Shown: positions 18,900 through 28,394 of the stretch, piece after piece
Position numbering within the stretch: position 1 is the stretch's first letter
How the letters are laid out: each line of letters opens with the position of its first letter
DNA from: Neobacillus citreus
GTDB lineage: Bacteria; Bacillota; Bacilli; Bacillales; Cytobacillaceae
NCBI RefSeq assembly: GCF_018343545.2
Contig: NZ_JAGYPE020000030.1
Location: 1-44,914, forward strand
Length of the DNA: 44,914 nt
Reading direction: 5' to 3'
Position numbers and translations under genes: made by a program
The notes under the pieces: generated by a model
Database searches by the model: none
Seen by the model: only the letters and a program-made list of their open reading frames with translations
Told to the model about the DNA's origin: nothing

Positions 18900-20042
18900 T
18901 TATAGCAGTGAATTTACAAACTGCCGCGTTTCCTTGTCAACCTCTTGGATTACACTTAAGCTCGGATGCCGGGTCGTTTGATGAGCACTTAAGGCCTGCT
19001 CAATCAAATCTTCTATTTGCAGGAAGCGAATCTTTCCTTCTAGGAATGCCGCGACTGCCGCTTCATTTGCCGCATTCAAAACAGTTGGCATCGTGCCACC
19101 GATTTTCCCAGCCTCATAGGCAAACTTCAAACAGCGGAACCTTTCCATATCCATTTCCTGAAAATGGAGTGTCCCAATTTGCGCCAAATTTAAGCGGTTC
19201 CCTGTGGTAAGAGGCAATCGGTCCGGATAGGAAAGTGCAAATTGGATCGGTACCCGCATATCCGGTGTTCCCAGCTGGGCAATCACACTTGTATCATGGA
19301 ATTCAACCATAGAATGAATAATACTTTCCTTGTGAAGCAATACATCAATTTTTTCATAGCCAAGTGAAAACAGCCAATGTGCTTCAATAACTTCGAGGCC
19401 TTTATTCATCATCGTTGCCGAATCAATCGTGATTTTCGCACCCATCGACCAGTTCGGATGATTTAATGCTTCCTCAACTGTCACTTGCTCCAGTTCACTA
19501 CGGGTGCGGTCACGGAAACTGCCGCCAGAGGCAGTTAGAATTAAGCGTTCAATGTTTTTCTCCTTCTCTCCTTGCAGGGCTTGAAAGATGGCCGAATGCT
19601 CGCTGTCTACTGGGAGAAGTGCAACATTATTTTTCTTCGCTGCTTCGATCACTAAATGGCCGGCCGTCACCAGCGTTTCTTTATTGGCGATTGCGATTGT
19701 TTTCCCGCATTCAATCGCCTGCAGCGTCGGGTTTAACCCTACGCTGCCGAGAACAGCATTGACAAGAATATCCGACTTGTCATAAACCGCTGCTTCAATC
19801 AGCCCTTCCTCGCCAAACGTAAACTTAAGCATAGGGAATTCTGCTTTTAATGTATTATAATCAGCCATCGTTTGTACAGAAACAAGCTCAGGCTGAAATT
19901 CCGCAATTATTTTTCGCGTTAAATCGATATTTTTGCCAACGGAAATGGCAGCTAATTTATACTCTTCAGGGTGCTCCCGAAAAATATCCAGGGTTTGGGT
20001 ACCGATGGACCCGGTCGCACCCAGTAAACTAATTGTCTTCAA
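18900..20042 (-). CDS. dxr: 1-deoxy-D-xylulose 5-phosphate reductoisomerase
   Basis: This 380-residue enzyme makes 2-C-methyl-D-erythritol 4-phosphate in the MEP isoprenoid pathway, using NADPH. The Rossmann motif [15 protein letters not shown] lies at the N-terminus. Further family blocks are [10 protein letters not shown], the metal-site [11 protein letters not shown] and the substrate-loop region [24 protein letters not shown], plus [14 protein letters not shown] prefer the TTG that gives [11 protein letters not shown], because AGGAG sits 9 bases before it. A TTG three codons earlier abuts that site. It lies between cdsA and rasP, next to uppS, which uses isoprenoid precursors. Confidence 0.95.
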   Translation of the reverse strand: MKTISLLGATGSIGTQTLDIFREHPEEYKLAAISVGKNIDLTRKIIAEFQPELVSVQTMADYNTLKAEFPMLKFTFGEEGLIEAAVYDKSDILVNAVLGSVGLNPTLQAIECGKTIAIANKETLVTAGHLVIEAAKKNNVALLPVDSEHSAIFQALQGEKEKNIERLILTASGGSFRDRTRSELEQVTVEEALNHPNWSMGAKITIDSATMMNKGLEVIEAHWLFSLGYEKIDVLLHKESIIHSMVEFHDTSVIAQLGTPDMRVPIQFALSYPDRLPLTTGNRLNLAQIGTLHFQEMDMERFRCLKFAYEAGKIGGTMPTVLNAANEAAVAAFLEGKIRFLQIEDLIEQALSAHQTTRHPSLSVIQEVDKETRQFVNSLL

Positions 20043-20071
20043 ACAAGTCAACTCCTAAAAAGAAAAACCTC

Positions 20072-20860
20072 TTACCAAAGGTGGAAAAAATGCAATAATG
20101 GTAAAACAAATAATAAACTGTCAAACCGGTCTAGAATGCCTCCATGTCCCGGTAAAATGGTTCCTGAATCTTTTACATTAAAATGGCGTTTGTAGGCAGA
20201 TTGGACAAGATCTCCGATTTGTCCAAAAACGGATAGAACGATGGTCATGCCTACTATTGTAACAATCCCGGCATTCATATCGCCAAAAACAGCAAACATA
20301 ATTGCCACTACAGCGGCACAAACAATACCGCCAATTGAGCCTTCAACCGTTTTGTTAGGACTGATTTCCGGCCATAATTTCTTCTTGCCCATCGCCTTGC
20401 CAATAAAGTAAGCCCCTGAGTCAGTTGCCCAAATGATGAATAAGGAATAAAAAACATACACAAGACCAGCTTCTCGCGTTTCCATGAGAAAATAAAAACC
20501 AATACCTGTATAAATTGCCGAAAGCACTGTAAAAGCGGCATCCTCAAAAGTAAAACGATTTTTTGTAATGACCGTATAGGTCAATAATAAAAGAATAAAA
20601 GCAATGCCTAGCTCTGTTTTTGAATAGTAAAAGTCCGCCATTATTTCATTATATTGTGCAGGGAATAAAATAACCCAAAGGAAAAGCAGAGAAAGGAACC
20701 CGTATGGAGAAAAAATGCTCAAGCCCTTCATCCTTAATAGTTCATATAGCCCAATGGTTGCTAGCAAATAAGTCAATAATACGAACGGAAGCCCTCCGTA
20801 AAATACGATTGGCAAAAAAAGTGCCGCTGCTACGACTCCTGTAATAATTCTTTGTTTCAT
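20072..20860 (-). CDS. cdsA: Phosphatidate cytidylyltransferase (CDP-diacylglycerol synthase)
   Basis: This 262-residue integral membrane enzyme makes CDP-diacylglycerol from CTP and phosphatidic acid, the branch point of phospholipid synthesis. Multiple membrane helices are evident from the N-terminus (IITGVVAAALFLPIVFYG). The C-terminal family motif region contains SPNKTVEGSIGG, DLVQSAYKRHFNVKDSG and PGHGGILDRFDS, with the conserved aspartates. It follows uppS by 32 bases. The AAGGTG upstream of its ATG is 12 bases away, a little far, which suggests modest initiation. Confidence 0.95.
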   Translation of the reverse strand: MKQRIITGVVAAALFLPIVFYGGLPFVLLTYLLATIGLYELLRMKGLSIFSPYGFLSLLFLWVILFPAQYNEIMADFYYSKTELGIAFILLLLTYTVITKNRFTFEDAAFTVLSAIYTGIGFYFLMETREAGLVYVFYSLFIIWATDSGAYFIGKAMGKKKLWPEISPNKTVEGSIGGIVCAAVVAIMFAVFGDMNAGIVTIVGMTIVLSVFGQIGDLVQSAYKRHFNVKDSGTILPGHGGILDRFDSLLFVLPLLHFFHLW

Positions 20861-20892
20861 CTACTGTTTCAACACCTTTTTTGACTGCAAAT

Positions 20893-21669
20893 TTATATTC
20901 CTCCAAATCGACGCTGGCGCTTTTGAAACACCTCGATTGCTTCTAACAAATGATCCTCACTGAAATCGGGCCACAACACATCAGTAAACCAAAACTCCGA
21001 ATAGGCTAACTGCCATAACATAAAATTGCTTAAGCGAATTTCGCCGCTTGTCCGGATTAATAGGTCAGGATCTTTGAAATTGGAAGTCATTAGATAGGAG
21101 GAAAATGCCTCCTCATTTAAATCGGTTTCCTTCAGTATGCCACTATTATAATCATTTAAGACTTGCTTCACCGCATCAAGAATCTCAGCCCTGCTTCCAT
21201 AATTCAAAGCAAAGTTTAACACAAGTCCTGTATTATTCTTTGTTTGTTCCATCGCCTTTTCAATGGCATTTAAAGTATGTTTTGGCAGTTGATGCTTATA
21301 GCCCATCATTTTCACTTGAACATTATTGGCCACCAATTCTGGAAGGAAGGTTCCTAGGAATTCCTCCGGAAGCTTCATAATATAATCCACTTCATTTTTT
21401 GGCCTTTTCCAATTCTCTGTGGAAAAAGCATACAATGTCAGCACTTTTAGCCCAAGGTCATTGGCCAGCATAGTTGTTTTTCGGACAACCTTCATCCCTT
21501 CATGATGACCGGCAATGCGCGGCAGTGCCCGTTTTTTAGCCCATCGGCCATTTCCATCCATAATGATGGCCACATGTTCCGGTACCGGCAATTTTTTAAT
21601 TTCTTCAATTTTATCTCGGAGTGTGGAAGAGTTATTTTGGTTCTTCCAGATTTTTATTTTATTTAACAT
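20893..21669 (-). CDS. uppS: Undecaprenyl diphosphate synthase (cis-prenyltransferase)
   Basis: This 258-residue enzyme makes the C55 lipid carrier for peptidoglycan and teichoic acids. The catalytic region is IIMDGNGRWAKKRALPRIAGH (about 36-56). Further motifs are TLYAFSTENWKRP, and RTSGEIRLSNFMLWQLAYSE with the conserved Arg and Ser. The N-terminal 30 residues are poorly conserved. The ATG follows GGAGGAGCG. It is first in uppS-cdsA-dxr-rasP, with several promoter candidates in a 248-base upstream spacer. Confidence 0.96.
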   Translation of the reverse strand: MLNKIKIWKNQNNSSTLRDKIEEIKKLPVPEHVAIIMDGNGRWAKKRALPRIAGHHEGMKVVRKTTMLANDLGLKVLTLYAFSTENWKRPKNEVDYIMKLPEEFLGTFLPELVANNVQVKMMGYKHQLPKHTLNAIEKAMEQTKNNTGLVLNFALNYGSRAEILDAVKQVLNDYNSGILKETDLNEEAFSSYLMTSNFKDPDLLIRTSGEIRLSNFMLWQLAYSEFWFTDVLWPDFSEDHLLEAIEVFQKRQRRFGGI

Positions 21670-21723
21670 GGCAAGCGCTCCTCCATTATTAGCTTTCCTC
21701 CGATAATAAACTTCATCGAACTT

Positions 21724-21752
21724 GTTATAGTATGTAATAGATTTAAATTCAA
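21724..21752 (-). promoter_or_regulatory. Candidate promoter P3 upstream of uppS
   Basis: TTGAAT and TATAAC are 17 bases apart on the minus strand, 55 bases before the uppS start. It is the candidate nearest the gene. Confidence 0.5.
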
Positions 21753-21761
21753 CATGCCTAT

Positions 21762-21770
21762 ATCATACCA
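21762..21770 (-). promoter_or_regulatory. Candidate promoter P2 upstream of uppS (extended -10)
   Basis: TGGTATGAT on the minus strand fits an extended -10. No clear -35 is seen. Confidence 0.45.
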
Positions 21771-21804
21771 AAAAAGAAAAAAGATATCTCATTTCATACT
21801 ATGT

Positions 21805-21833
21805 AAAATAGAAAGAATTAAGAATAATGTCAA
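21805..21833 (-). promoter_or_regulatory. Sigma-A promoter P1 for the uppS operon
   Basis: A consensus -35 TTGACA is followed after 17 bases by TATTTT on the minus strand. It lies just after the frr terminator and gives a leader of about 130 bases. Confidence 0.7.
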
Positions 21834-21875
21834 ACAATCCTAACTTATGTATTTTAAAATTTTTCTATTAATAGT

Positions 21876-21901
21876 GAAAAAACCCCCTAAAAAGAGGGTC
21901 A
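21876..21901 (-). terminator. Terminator after frr
   Basis: ACCCTC and GGGGGT pair around a T-rich loop (one G-U pair), followed by TTTTTT on the minus strand, about 20 bases past the frr stop. Confidence 0.8.
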
Positions 21902-21917
21902 TTCTTTATTATTTACG

Positions 21918-22475
21918 TTACACTTCCATAATTTCTTTTTCTTTATCTTTTGTGATTTGATCAATTTTATGGATGTGATCATCGGTAAGTTTTTGAATAT
22001 CATCAGAGAATCCGCGCAGGGCGTCTTCTGTAATTTCACCATTTTTTTCAAGCTTTTTCAACTCATCATTGGCATCGCGGCGAACGTTACGGATCGCGAT
22101 TTTCGCTTCTTCTGATTCCTTCTTCACCACTTTTACCAATTCTTTACGGCGCTCCTCTGTTAATTGGGGAATTGCAAGCCGAATGATAGAACCATCATTG
22201 GAAGGATTTAAGCCTAAATCCGATTTCAGAATCGCTTTTTCAATATCGCCAAGGATTGTTTTATCATATGGCTGGATGACCAATAACCGGGCTTCCGGAG
22301 TCGAGATTCCCGCCAGCTGATTAACAGGCGTTGGCGCCCCATAATAATCGACTGTAATTCGATCTAAAAGTGAAGCACTCGCTCTGCCGGCACGAATGCT
22401 GGCAAGCTCGCGAGTATAAGCTTGAATTCCTTTTGCCATTCTTTCTTTTGCGGAATTGATGACTTCTTTTGCCAT
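21918..22475 (-). CDS. frr: Ribosome recycling factor
   Basis: This 185-residue protein splits post-termination ribosomes together with EF-G. The sequence follows the family from end to end: [61 protein letters not shown], and the C-terminal helix [21 protein letters not shown]. Its start overlaps the pyrH stop (TAATG), so the two are translationally coupled. AGGGGG precedes the ATG. Confidence 0.97.
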   Translation of the reverse strand: MAKEVINSAKERMAKGIQAYTRELASIRAGRASASLLDRITVDYYGAPTPVNQLAGISTPEARLLVIQPYDKTILGDIEKAILKSDLGLNPSNDGSIIRLAIPQLTEERRKELVKVVKKESEEAKIAIRNVRRDANDELKKLEKNGEITEDALRGFSDDIQKLTDDHIHKIDQITKDKEKEIMEV

Positions 22476-23200
22476 TAGTTTTTCCCCCTAACAATCGTTC
22501 CGATTTTTTCACCCATAACGGCCCTTTTGATATTGCCCTGCTCCATGATAGAAAAGACAATAAGTGGAATATCATTATCCATACATAGGGATGATGCAGT
22601 TGAATCCATAACTGCCAAGCCTTCCTTTAAAACATCAAGGAATGAAAGATCATCATATTTTACAGCGTTGGCATCAACACGTGGGTCAGCAGAATAAACA
22701 CCATCGACATTATTCTTCGCCATCAGGATAACTTCCGCATCAATTTCAGCTGCTCTTAAGGCCGCTGTTGTATCTGTCGAGAAATACGGATTTCCTGTTC
22801 CTGCTGCAAAAATGACTACCCGCTTCTTCTCCAAGTGTCTGATCGCACGGCGTCTTATGTAAGGTTCTGCAACTTGACGCATTTCAATTGAGGTTTGTAC
22901 CCGTGATTCAATCCCTAAGTGCTCTAAACTGTCTTGTAACGCAAGAGAGTTCATTACCGTTGCCAACATCCCCATGTAATCAGCAGTTGCCCGGTCCATC
23001 CCCATTTCACTGCCAATCTTCCCGCGCCAAATATTGCCGCCGCCGACAACAACAGCCACTTCTACACCGAGCTCGGCAATTTCTTTTACTTGAGTGGCAA
23101 TTGATTTGATGATAGATGGTTTAATTCCAAAGCCCGAATCACCAGCAAGAGCCTCTCCGCTTAATTTTAACACAACGCGTTTGTACTTAGGACCGTTCAT
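22475..23200 (-). CDS. pyrH: UMP kinase
   Basis: This 241-residue hexameric kinase phosphorylates UMP to UDP and belongs to the amino-acid kinase fold. It has [13 protein letters not shown] near the N-terminus, the glycine-rich [27 protein letters not shown], and [17 protein letters not shown]. The start is the ATG after GGAGGTTTAT, giving MNGPKYKRV. An in-frame ATG four codons earlier overlaps the ribosome-binding site and is rejected. A terminator-like hairpin lies between tsf and pyrH, only about 35 bases upstream. pyrH may therefore depend on readthrough from rpsB-tsf. Confidence 0.96.
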   Translation of the reverse strand: MNGPKYKRVVLKLSGEALAGDSGFGIKPSIIKSIATQVKEIAELGVEVAVVVGGGNIWRGKIGSEMGMDRATADYMGMLATVMNSLALQDSLEHLGIESRVQTSIEMRQVAEPYIRRRAIRHLEKKRVVIFAAGTGNPYFSTDTTAALRAAEIDAEVILMAKNNVDGVYSADPRVDANAVKYDDLSFLDVLKEGLAVMDSTASSLCMDNDIPLIVFSIMEQGNIKRAVMGEKIGTIVRGKN

Positions 23201-23235
23201 ATAAACCTCCATAAAAAATTCTAACTTTTTTCATC

Positions 23236-23268
23236 TTAAAAAATAGGGAACACAGCGTGTCCCCTATT
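23236..23268 (-). terminator. Terminator-like hairpin between tsf and pyrH
   Basis: AATAGGGGACAC pairs with GTGTTCCCTATT (12 bp, one G-U pair) around a 3-base loop and is followed by TTTTTT on the minus strand. It lies within the usual rpsB-tsf-pyrH-frr series. Confidence 0.75.
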
Positions 23269-23317
23269 CAAACATCAATTACAAATACTTCAAACCTTTT
23301 AGCCCGAGAATAATTGA

Positions 23318-24202
23318 CTATTTTTTATTCACTTGGTTCATTACTTCTTCAGCAAAGTTATCTTCACGCTTTTCGATACCTTCGCCTACTTCGTAGCGAA
23401 TGAATTCACGGATTGTAGCGCCTTTAGATTCAACAAATTGGCGAACCTTTTGATCAGGATTTTTAACGAATGCCTGGTCAAGAACACAAACATCTTCAAA
23501 GTATTTGCCAAGGCGGCCTTCAACCATTTTAGTCACGATATTTTCAGGCTTGCCTTCGTTAAGTGCCTGCTGAGTTAATACTTGACGCTCATGTTCTACT
23601 TCCTCTTGAGAAACTTGATCGCGGGAAACATATTTTGGATTTAACGCAGCGATGTGCATAGAAACATCTTTTGCAGCATCGGCATCTGTAGAACCTTCAA
23701 GAACAGTTAATACAGAAATGCGTCCGCCCATATGAAGGTAAGCGCCAAATGCATCACTGTCTGTCTTAGAAACTACTGTAAAGCGGCGAAGAGATAGTTT
23801 TTCACCAATTTTTGCGATTGCCGCATTGATATGAGCATCAACTGTTGCACCGTTTTCCATTGTTTGTGCTAATGCTTCTTCCACTGTAGCAGGCTTGTTC
23901 TTAAGTAAATGTTCAGCAAGCTCCTTTACAAGTGTTTGGAAGCCTTCGTTTTTCGCAACGAAGTCAGTTTCGGAGTTTACTTCTAGGATAACAGCATCAT
24001 TGCCATTTGTTGAAATGGAAGTTAAGCCTTCTGCCGCGATACGGTCTGCTTTCTTAGCAGCTTTTGCGATACCTTTTTCGCGTAGATAGTCAATTGCTTT
24101 GTCCATGTCACCGTCTGATTCTGTCAACGCCTTTTTGCAATCAAGCATACCTGCGCCAGTTTTTTCACGTAATTCTTTAACCATTTGAGCAGTAATTGCC
24201 AT
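23318..24202 (-). CDS. tsf: Elongation factor Ts
   Basis: This 294-residue protein is the nucleotide exchange factor for EF-Tu. The N-terminal UBA-like domain [20 protein letters not shown] is textbook, followed by [15 protein letters not shown], which inserts into EF-Tu, and by two core domains. Length is normal for Bacillus. A strong GGAGGATATTAAATT precedes the ATG. A terminator lies between rpsB and tsf, so tsf is likely read by partial readthrough. Confidence 0.97.
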   Translation of the reverse strand: MAITAQMVKELREKTGAGMLDCKKALTESDGDMDKAIDYLREKGIAKAAKKADRIAAEGLTSISTNGNDAVILEVNSETDFVAKNEGFQTLVKELAEHLLKNKPATVEEALAQTMENGATVDAHINAAIAKIGEKLSLRRFTVVSKTDSDAFGAYLHMGGRISVLTVLEGSTDADAAKDVSMHIAALNPKYVSRDQVSQEEVEHERQVLTQQALNEGKPENIVTKMVEGRLGKYFEDVCVLDQAFVKNPDQKVRQFVESKGATIREFIRYEVGEGIEKREDNFAEEVMNQVNKK

Positions 24203-24276
24203 AATTTAATATCCTCCTTCAATTAACTATGTATTCATATCTTTACCAATGAGACCCGGGTTAAACTTTCATTCTT

Positions 24277-24318
24277 TAAAAAAAGGTGATAAAGGGTCTC
24301 CCTCTTATCACCTTTTTT
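24277..24318 (-). terminator. Strong hairpin between rpsB and tsf
   Basis: AAAAAAGGTGATAA pairs perfectly with TTATCACCTTTTTT (14 bp) around a 12-base loop, starting 17 bases past the rpsB stop. The U-rich 3' arm supports termination; attenuation with readthrough into tsf is likely. Confidence 0.85.
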
Positions 24319-24334
24319 AGATAAGGCTATAAAT

Positions 24335-25051
<717 letters not shown>

Positions 25052-25071
25052 CTAATGGTTTGTTTTCCTCC

Positions 25072-25107
25072 GCTTATCTCATCTTTAAGCAGGACTTAAA
25101 GTTAAGC
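25072..25107 (-). promoter_or_regulatory. Two-part hairpin in the rpsB leader
   Basis: On the minus strand, the inner stem is CTTTAAG paired with CTTAAAG around TCCTG, enclosed by GCTTA paired with TAAGC. It sits between the promoter and the ribosome-binding site. It may be an S2 autoregulatory element; that role is inferred only from position and shape. Confidence 0.45.
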
Positions 25108-25152
25108 ACCCTCTGCCTAAATCAACAAGCGTGTGTAATAACACCATGAAAT

Positions 25153-25181
25153 AATATAGCACATAGCCATTAAACAATCAA
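25153..25181 (-). promoter_or_regulatory. Sigma-A promoter for rpsB
   Basis: TTGATT and TATATT are 17 bases apart, and TGC directly before the -10 also gives an extended -10. The leader would be about 105 bases. Confidence 0.8.
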
Positions 25182-25191
25182 GGTTTAGATT

Positions 25192-25221
25192 CAAAAAAAT
25201 TCCCGGCTCCTGCCGGGAATC
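25192..25221 (-). terminator. Terminator after codY
   Basis: ATTCCCGGC pairs with GCCGGGAAT (9 bp) around AGGA, followed by a T run on the minus strand, 10 bases past the codY stop. Confidence 0.9.
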
Positions 25222-25231
25222 CTTTAAAACA

Positions 25232-26011
25232 TTAATGTGATTTTAATTTTTCAAGCTCGACCAAGAACTTGTCATTAAGAACTTTAATGTAAGTTCCTTT
25301 CATTCCAAGGGAGCGGGATTCGATAACTCCAGCGCTTTCGAGCTTTCTTAAAGCGTTGACAATAACGGAGCGGGTAATTCCTACACGGTCTGCAATTTTT
25401 GAAGCGACTAATAACCCTTCATTACCGTTTAGCTCTTCAAAAATATGTTCAATGGCTTCTAACTCACTGTAAGATAAGGAGCTGATGGCCATTTGCACAA
25501 CAGCTTTGCTTCGTGCTTCCTCTTCAATTTCCTCAGATTTTTCACGAAGGATTTCCATTCCGACAACAGTTGCACCATATTCAGCCAAGATTAAATCGTC
25601 ATCATTGAACTTATCATGCAATCTTGCCAGGATTAATGTGCCAAGACGTTCACCGCCGCCAATAATCGGAACAATTGTTGTTAAACCTTCACGGAATAAA
25701 TCCTTATTTTCCACAGGGAAAGCTGTATATTGACTATCTACATCCAAATTCGGGGATGTTTCAGTAATTGCGAACAAATTGTTTGTGTACTCTTCCGGAA
25801 ATTGACGATCCTCGAACATTTTTTTCATACGTTCGTTTTCGATTTGCTGATAAATCGTAATCCCGAGTAGCTTCCCACGGCGGCTGACGATGTAAACATT
25901 TGCTTCAATGGTTTCACTTAATGTTGCTGCCATTTCTTTAAAGTTTACCGGTTTGCCTGCTGCCTTTTGCAGCAAAATATTAATTCTTCTTGTTTTTGTA
26001 AGTAAATCCAT
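25232..26011 (-). CDS. codY: Global transcriptional regulator CodY
   Basis: This 259-residue repressor senses branched-chain amino acids and GTP and controls stationary-phase, nitrogen and virulence-type genes in Firmicutes. An N-terminal GAF domain (to about 155) is followed by a linker helix. A C-terminal winged helix-turn-helix contains [31 protein letters not shown]. The full-length match to Bacillus CodY leaves little doubt. AGGAGG precedes the ATG. It follows hslU, as in the codVWXY operon, but a 24-bp inverted repeat lies in the 89-base spacer. Downstream, rpsB follows directly where B. subtilis has the flagellar operon. Confidence 0.97.
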   Translation of the reverse strand: MDLLTKTRRINILLQKAAGKPVNFKEMAATLSETIEANVYIVSRRGKLLGITIYQQIENERMKKMFEDRQFPEEYTNNLFAITETSPNLDVDSQYTAFPVENKDLFREGLTTIVPIIGGGERLGTLILARLHDKFNDDDLILAEYGATVVGMEILREKSEEIEEEARSKAVVQMAISSLSYSELEAIEHIFEELNGNEGLLVASKIADRVGITRSVIVNALRKLESAGVIESRSLGMKGTYIKVLNDKFLVELEKLKSH

Positions 26012-26059
26012 CTGTTTCTTCCTCCTAAATAACTACAACCATTATTAAATTTTTATTGG

Positions 26060-26083
26060 TAATACGATTTTTGCAACGTATTA
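26060..26083. repeat. Perfect 7-bp inverted repeat between hslU and codY
   Basis: TAATACG and CGTATTA are separated by 10 bases, about 50 bases before codY. It could be a protein-binding site or a weak hairpin. It does not resemble the CodY box (AATTTTCWGAAAATT). No T run follows, so a terminator is unlikely. Confidence 0.6.
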
Positions 26084-26100
26084 GGTAATAAGATACGAAC

Positions 26101-27504
26101 TTAAAGAATAAATTGACTCAAATCTTTGTTTTTCGATATAGCGCCTAGCTTCTCGTCAACATATTGAGGTGTTATGGTGATTTTATCCATCGTAATATCC
26201 GGTGCTTCGAAGGATAGATCCTCTAATAGTTTTTCGAGGATTGTGTGAAGCCGTCTGGCACCGATATTGTCGGTATTCTGATTCACTTCAAATGCTACTT
26301 CAGCTATTCTACGAATAGCATCGTCAGAAAATTCAATTTGTATACCTTCTGTTTCCAATAATGCTTGATATTGCTTTATTAAAGCATTGTCCGGTTCGAT
26401 TAAAATCCTAAAGAAGTCATCGACTGTAAGCTTTGTCAATTCCACCCGGATTGGAAAACGCCCTTGCAATTCGGGGATCAAATCGGAAGGCTTCGCCATA
26501 TGAAAGGCACCCGCAGCAATGAATAAGACATGGTCGGTTTTAATCGGCCCAAATTTTGTTACCACTGTGGAACCTTCAACCACTGGCAGAATGTCCCTTT
26601 GCACACCTTCTCTGGAAACATCTGCCGAGGAGCCGCCATTATTTTTGCTGGCAATTTTATCAATTTCATCAATAAAAATGATTCCGTTTTGCTCGGCGCG
26701 ATAAATGGCCTCAGATGTTACTTCATCCATATCAATCAGCTTCGCAGCTTCTTCACTCGTTAATACTTTTCTTGCTTCTCGAACAGTAAGTTTTCTTTTT
26801 TTGCGCTTTTTCGGCATGAAGCTGCTTAGGGCATCCTGCATATTCATCCCCATTTGTTCAATACCTGAGCCTTGGAGCATGTCAAACATGGAAGGCGCCT
26901 GCTCTTCCACTTCAACCGTGACAATTTCATCCTCCATTTGACCAAGTGCCAATCTTTCTTTGACAATCTTTCTTTTTTCCTGGATAGAATAATCCTCTTG
27001 GTGTGTTTCCTGCTCGTTTGCATTGTTCCCGCCGCCAAATAACATTTCGAGCGGGTTTTTATAGTTAGATGATTTTTTCGCTGATGGAACCAAAAGTTCA
27101 ACAAGTCTGCTGTTAGCATTTTCTTCGGCCCGTTCTTTCACGCTTAGCATCCGTTCTTCCTTTACCAGACGGACAGATGTTTCTGCCAGATCACGAACCA
27201 TGGATTCTACATCACGACCAACGTAGCCGACTTCGGTAAACTTCGTTGCTTCCACCTTAACAAATGGTGCACCGACAAGCTTCGCAATTCTCCGGGCAAT
27301 TTCCGTTTTCCCAACACCAGTCGGGCCAATCATTAAGATATTTTTAGGGATAATTTCATCTCGAAGCTTATCGTCCAGAAGGCCCCTTCTGTATCGGTTT
27401 CTTAGGGCTACCGCAACGGCTTTCTTCGCATCCTTTTGGCCAATAATATATTGATCCAGCTTTTCAACAATTTGCCGGGGGGTTAAATTGGTTGTTCTGA
27501 CCAT
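26101..27504 (-). CDS. hslU: HslU (ClpY) ATPase subunit of the HslVU protease
   Basis: This 467-residue AAA+ unfoldase feeds substrates to HslV. It has Walker A GPTGVGKT (about residue 57-64), the pore loop GYVGRDVE (about 92), and an inserted I-domain (about 110-245, charged, with [11 protein letters not shown]). Walker B is [12 protein letters not shown] (about 260), followed by sensor motifs and the C-terminal HslV-docking tail ending DLSQFIL. The ATG follows GGAAGGAGC. It lies 19 bases after hslV; in B. subtilis the pair is called CodW/CodX. Confidence 0.97.
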   Translation of the reverse strand: MVRTTNLTPRQIVEKLDQYIIGQKDAKKAVAVALRNRYRRGLLDDKLRDEIIPKNILMIGPTGVGKTEIARRIAKLVGAPFVKVEATKFTEVGYVGRDVESMVRDLAETSVRLVKEERMLSVKERAEENANSRLVELLVPSAKKSSNYKNPLEMLFGGGNNANEQETHQEDYSIQEKRKIVKERLALGQMEDEIVTVEVEEQAPSMFDMLQGSGIEQMGMNMQDALSSFMPKKRKKRKLTVREARKVLTSEEAAKLIDMDEVTSEAIYRAEQNGIIFIDEIDKIASKNNGGSSADVSREGVQRDILPVVEGSTVVTKFGPIKTDHVLFIAAGAFHMAKPSDLIPELQGRFPIRVELTKLTVDDFFRILIEPDNALIKQYQALLETEGIQIEFSDDAIRRIAEVAFEVNQNTDNIGARRLHTILEKLLEDLSFEAPDITMDKITITPQYVDEKLGAISKNKDLSQFIL

Positions 27505-27523
27505 TATTTTTAGCTCCTTCCCG

Positions 27524-28066
27524 CTATAGCTCTTCCACGATAATATTATGGTTTGTATAGACGCAGATTTCAGCAGCGATTTCTAACGATGCTTTCGCAA
27601 TTTCCCTAGCCGATAAATGATCTCCGGCATATTTCTTTAATGAGCGACCTGCTGATAATGCATAGTTCCCGCCTGATCCAATTGCAAGAATTCCATCATC
27701 GGGCTCAATAACTTCACCTGTGCCGGACACAAGCAGCAAACTTTCACGATTCATCACAATCAGCATGGCTTCCAGTTTTCTTAGGACTTTATCACTTCGC
27801 CACTCTTTTGCAAGCTCAACTGCTGCTCTTTGAAGATTCCCGTTAAATTCCTCTAACTTTCCTTCAAACAATTCAAAAAGAGTAAAAGCATCTGCTACAG
27901 AACCAGCAAAGCCTGCCAATACCTTCCCATTAAATATCTTTCTAACCTTGCGAGCTGTATGTTTCATCACAACAGCGTTGCCCATGGTAACTTGGCCATC
28001 ACCGGACATTGAGCACTCGCCATTATGATGGATGGCAAATATCGTGGTGGCATGAAATTGTTCCAT
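27524..28066 (-). CDS. hslV: HslV (ClpQ) peptidase subunit of the HslVU protease
   Basis: This 180-residue proteasome-like peptidase has [23 protein letters not shown], the [19 protein letters not shown] block, and [15 protein letters not shown]. It starts at the ATG after GGAGGATATCTTA, giving [10 protein letters not shown]; an in-frame ATG six codons earlier lies within the ribosome-binding region. The catalytic Thr (as in E. coli TTIV) would be preceded by a six-residue extension, Met included, and must be exposed by processing. B. subtilis CodW is reported to use an N-terminal Ser instead, but this protein has Glu there. xerC is missing upstream. Confidence 0.95.
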   Translation of the reverse strand: MEQFHATTIFAIHHNGECSMSGDGQVTMGNAVVMKHTARKVRKIFNGKVLAGFAGSVADAFTLFELFEGKLEEFNGNLQRAAVELAKEWRSDKVLRKLEAMLIVMNRESLLLVSGTGEVIEPDDGILAIGSGGNYALSAGRSLKKYAGDHLSAREIAKASLEIAAEICVYTNHNIIVEEL

Positions 28067-28394
28067 TAAGATATCCTCCTTCATTTTTGGAGTTTTTTCT
28101 TTTAGTTCAAAGTAAAGTATGTAAAAAAATCCTTCTACAAGATAATTATGAAAACTGTATTCATTTATACCCTGGGATGTTTTTTTCTATACATTTTTCT
28201 TCACCTTTTGCTCAGCCATGAACATAACAAAATCACTATAAAAAAGCTGAATAAGTCCCTTAGTATTTTGCGCAATTCCTGTCCAGTTGTAAATAACGAA
28301 TCAAAAATGTTAACAAAACATTCACAATTATCAACATTTTCTATCACAAGGGCTTCTAAATCGTATCACAATTCAATAGCCCTTGCAATAAATT
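28067..28394. other. AT-rich gene-free spacer where xerC (codV) is expected
   Basis: This 328-base region between trmFO and hslV holds no plausible minus-strand gene and no recombinase motif. It contains inverted repeats (28347-28385 and an AT-rich pair at 28304-28340). It must also contain the promoter for hslV-hslU-codY, which I could not locate with confidence. Confidence 0.7.
28347..28385 (-). repeat. Inverted repeat just downstream of trmFO
   Basis: CAAGGGCT and AGCCCTTG form a perfect 8-bp stem with a 23-base loop, 9 bases past the trmFO stop. It could be a poor terminator or an operator. The long loop and absent T run argue against efficient termination. Confidence 0.5.
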
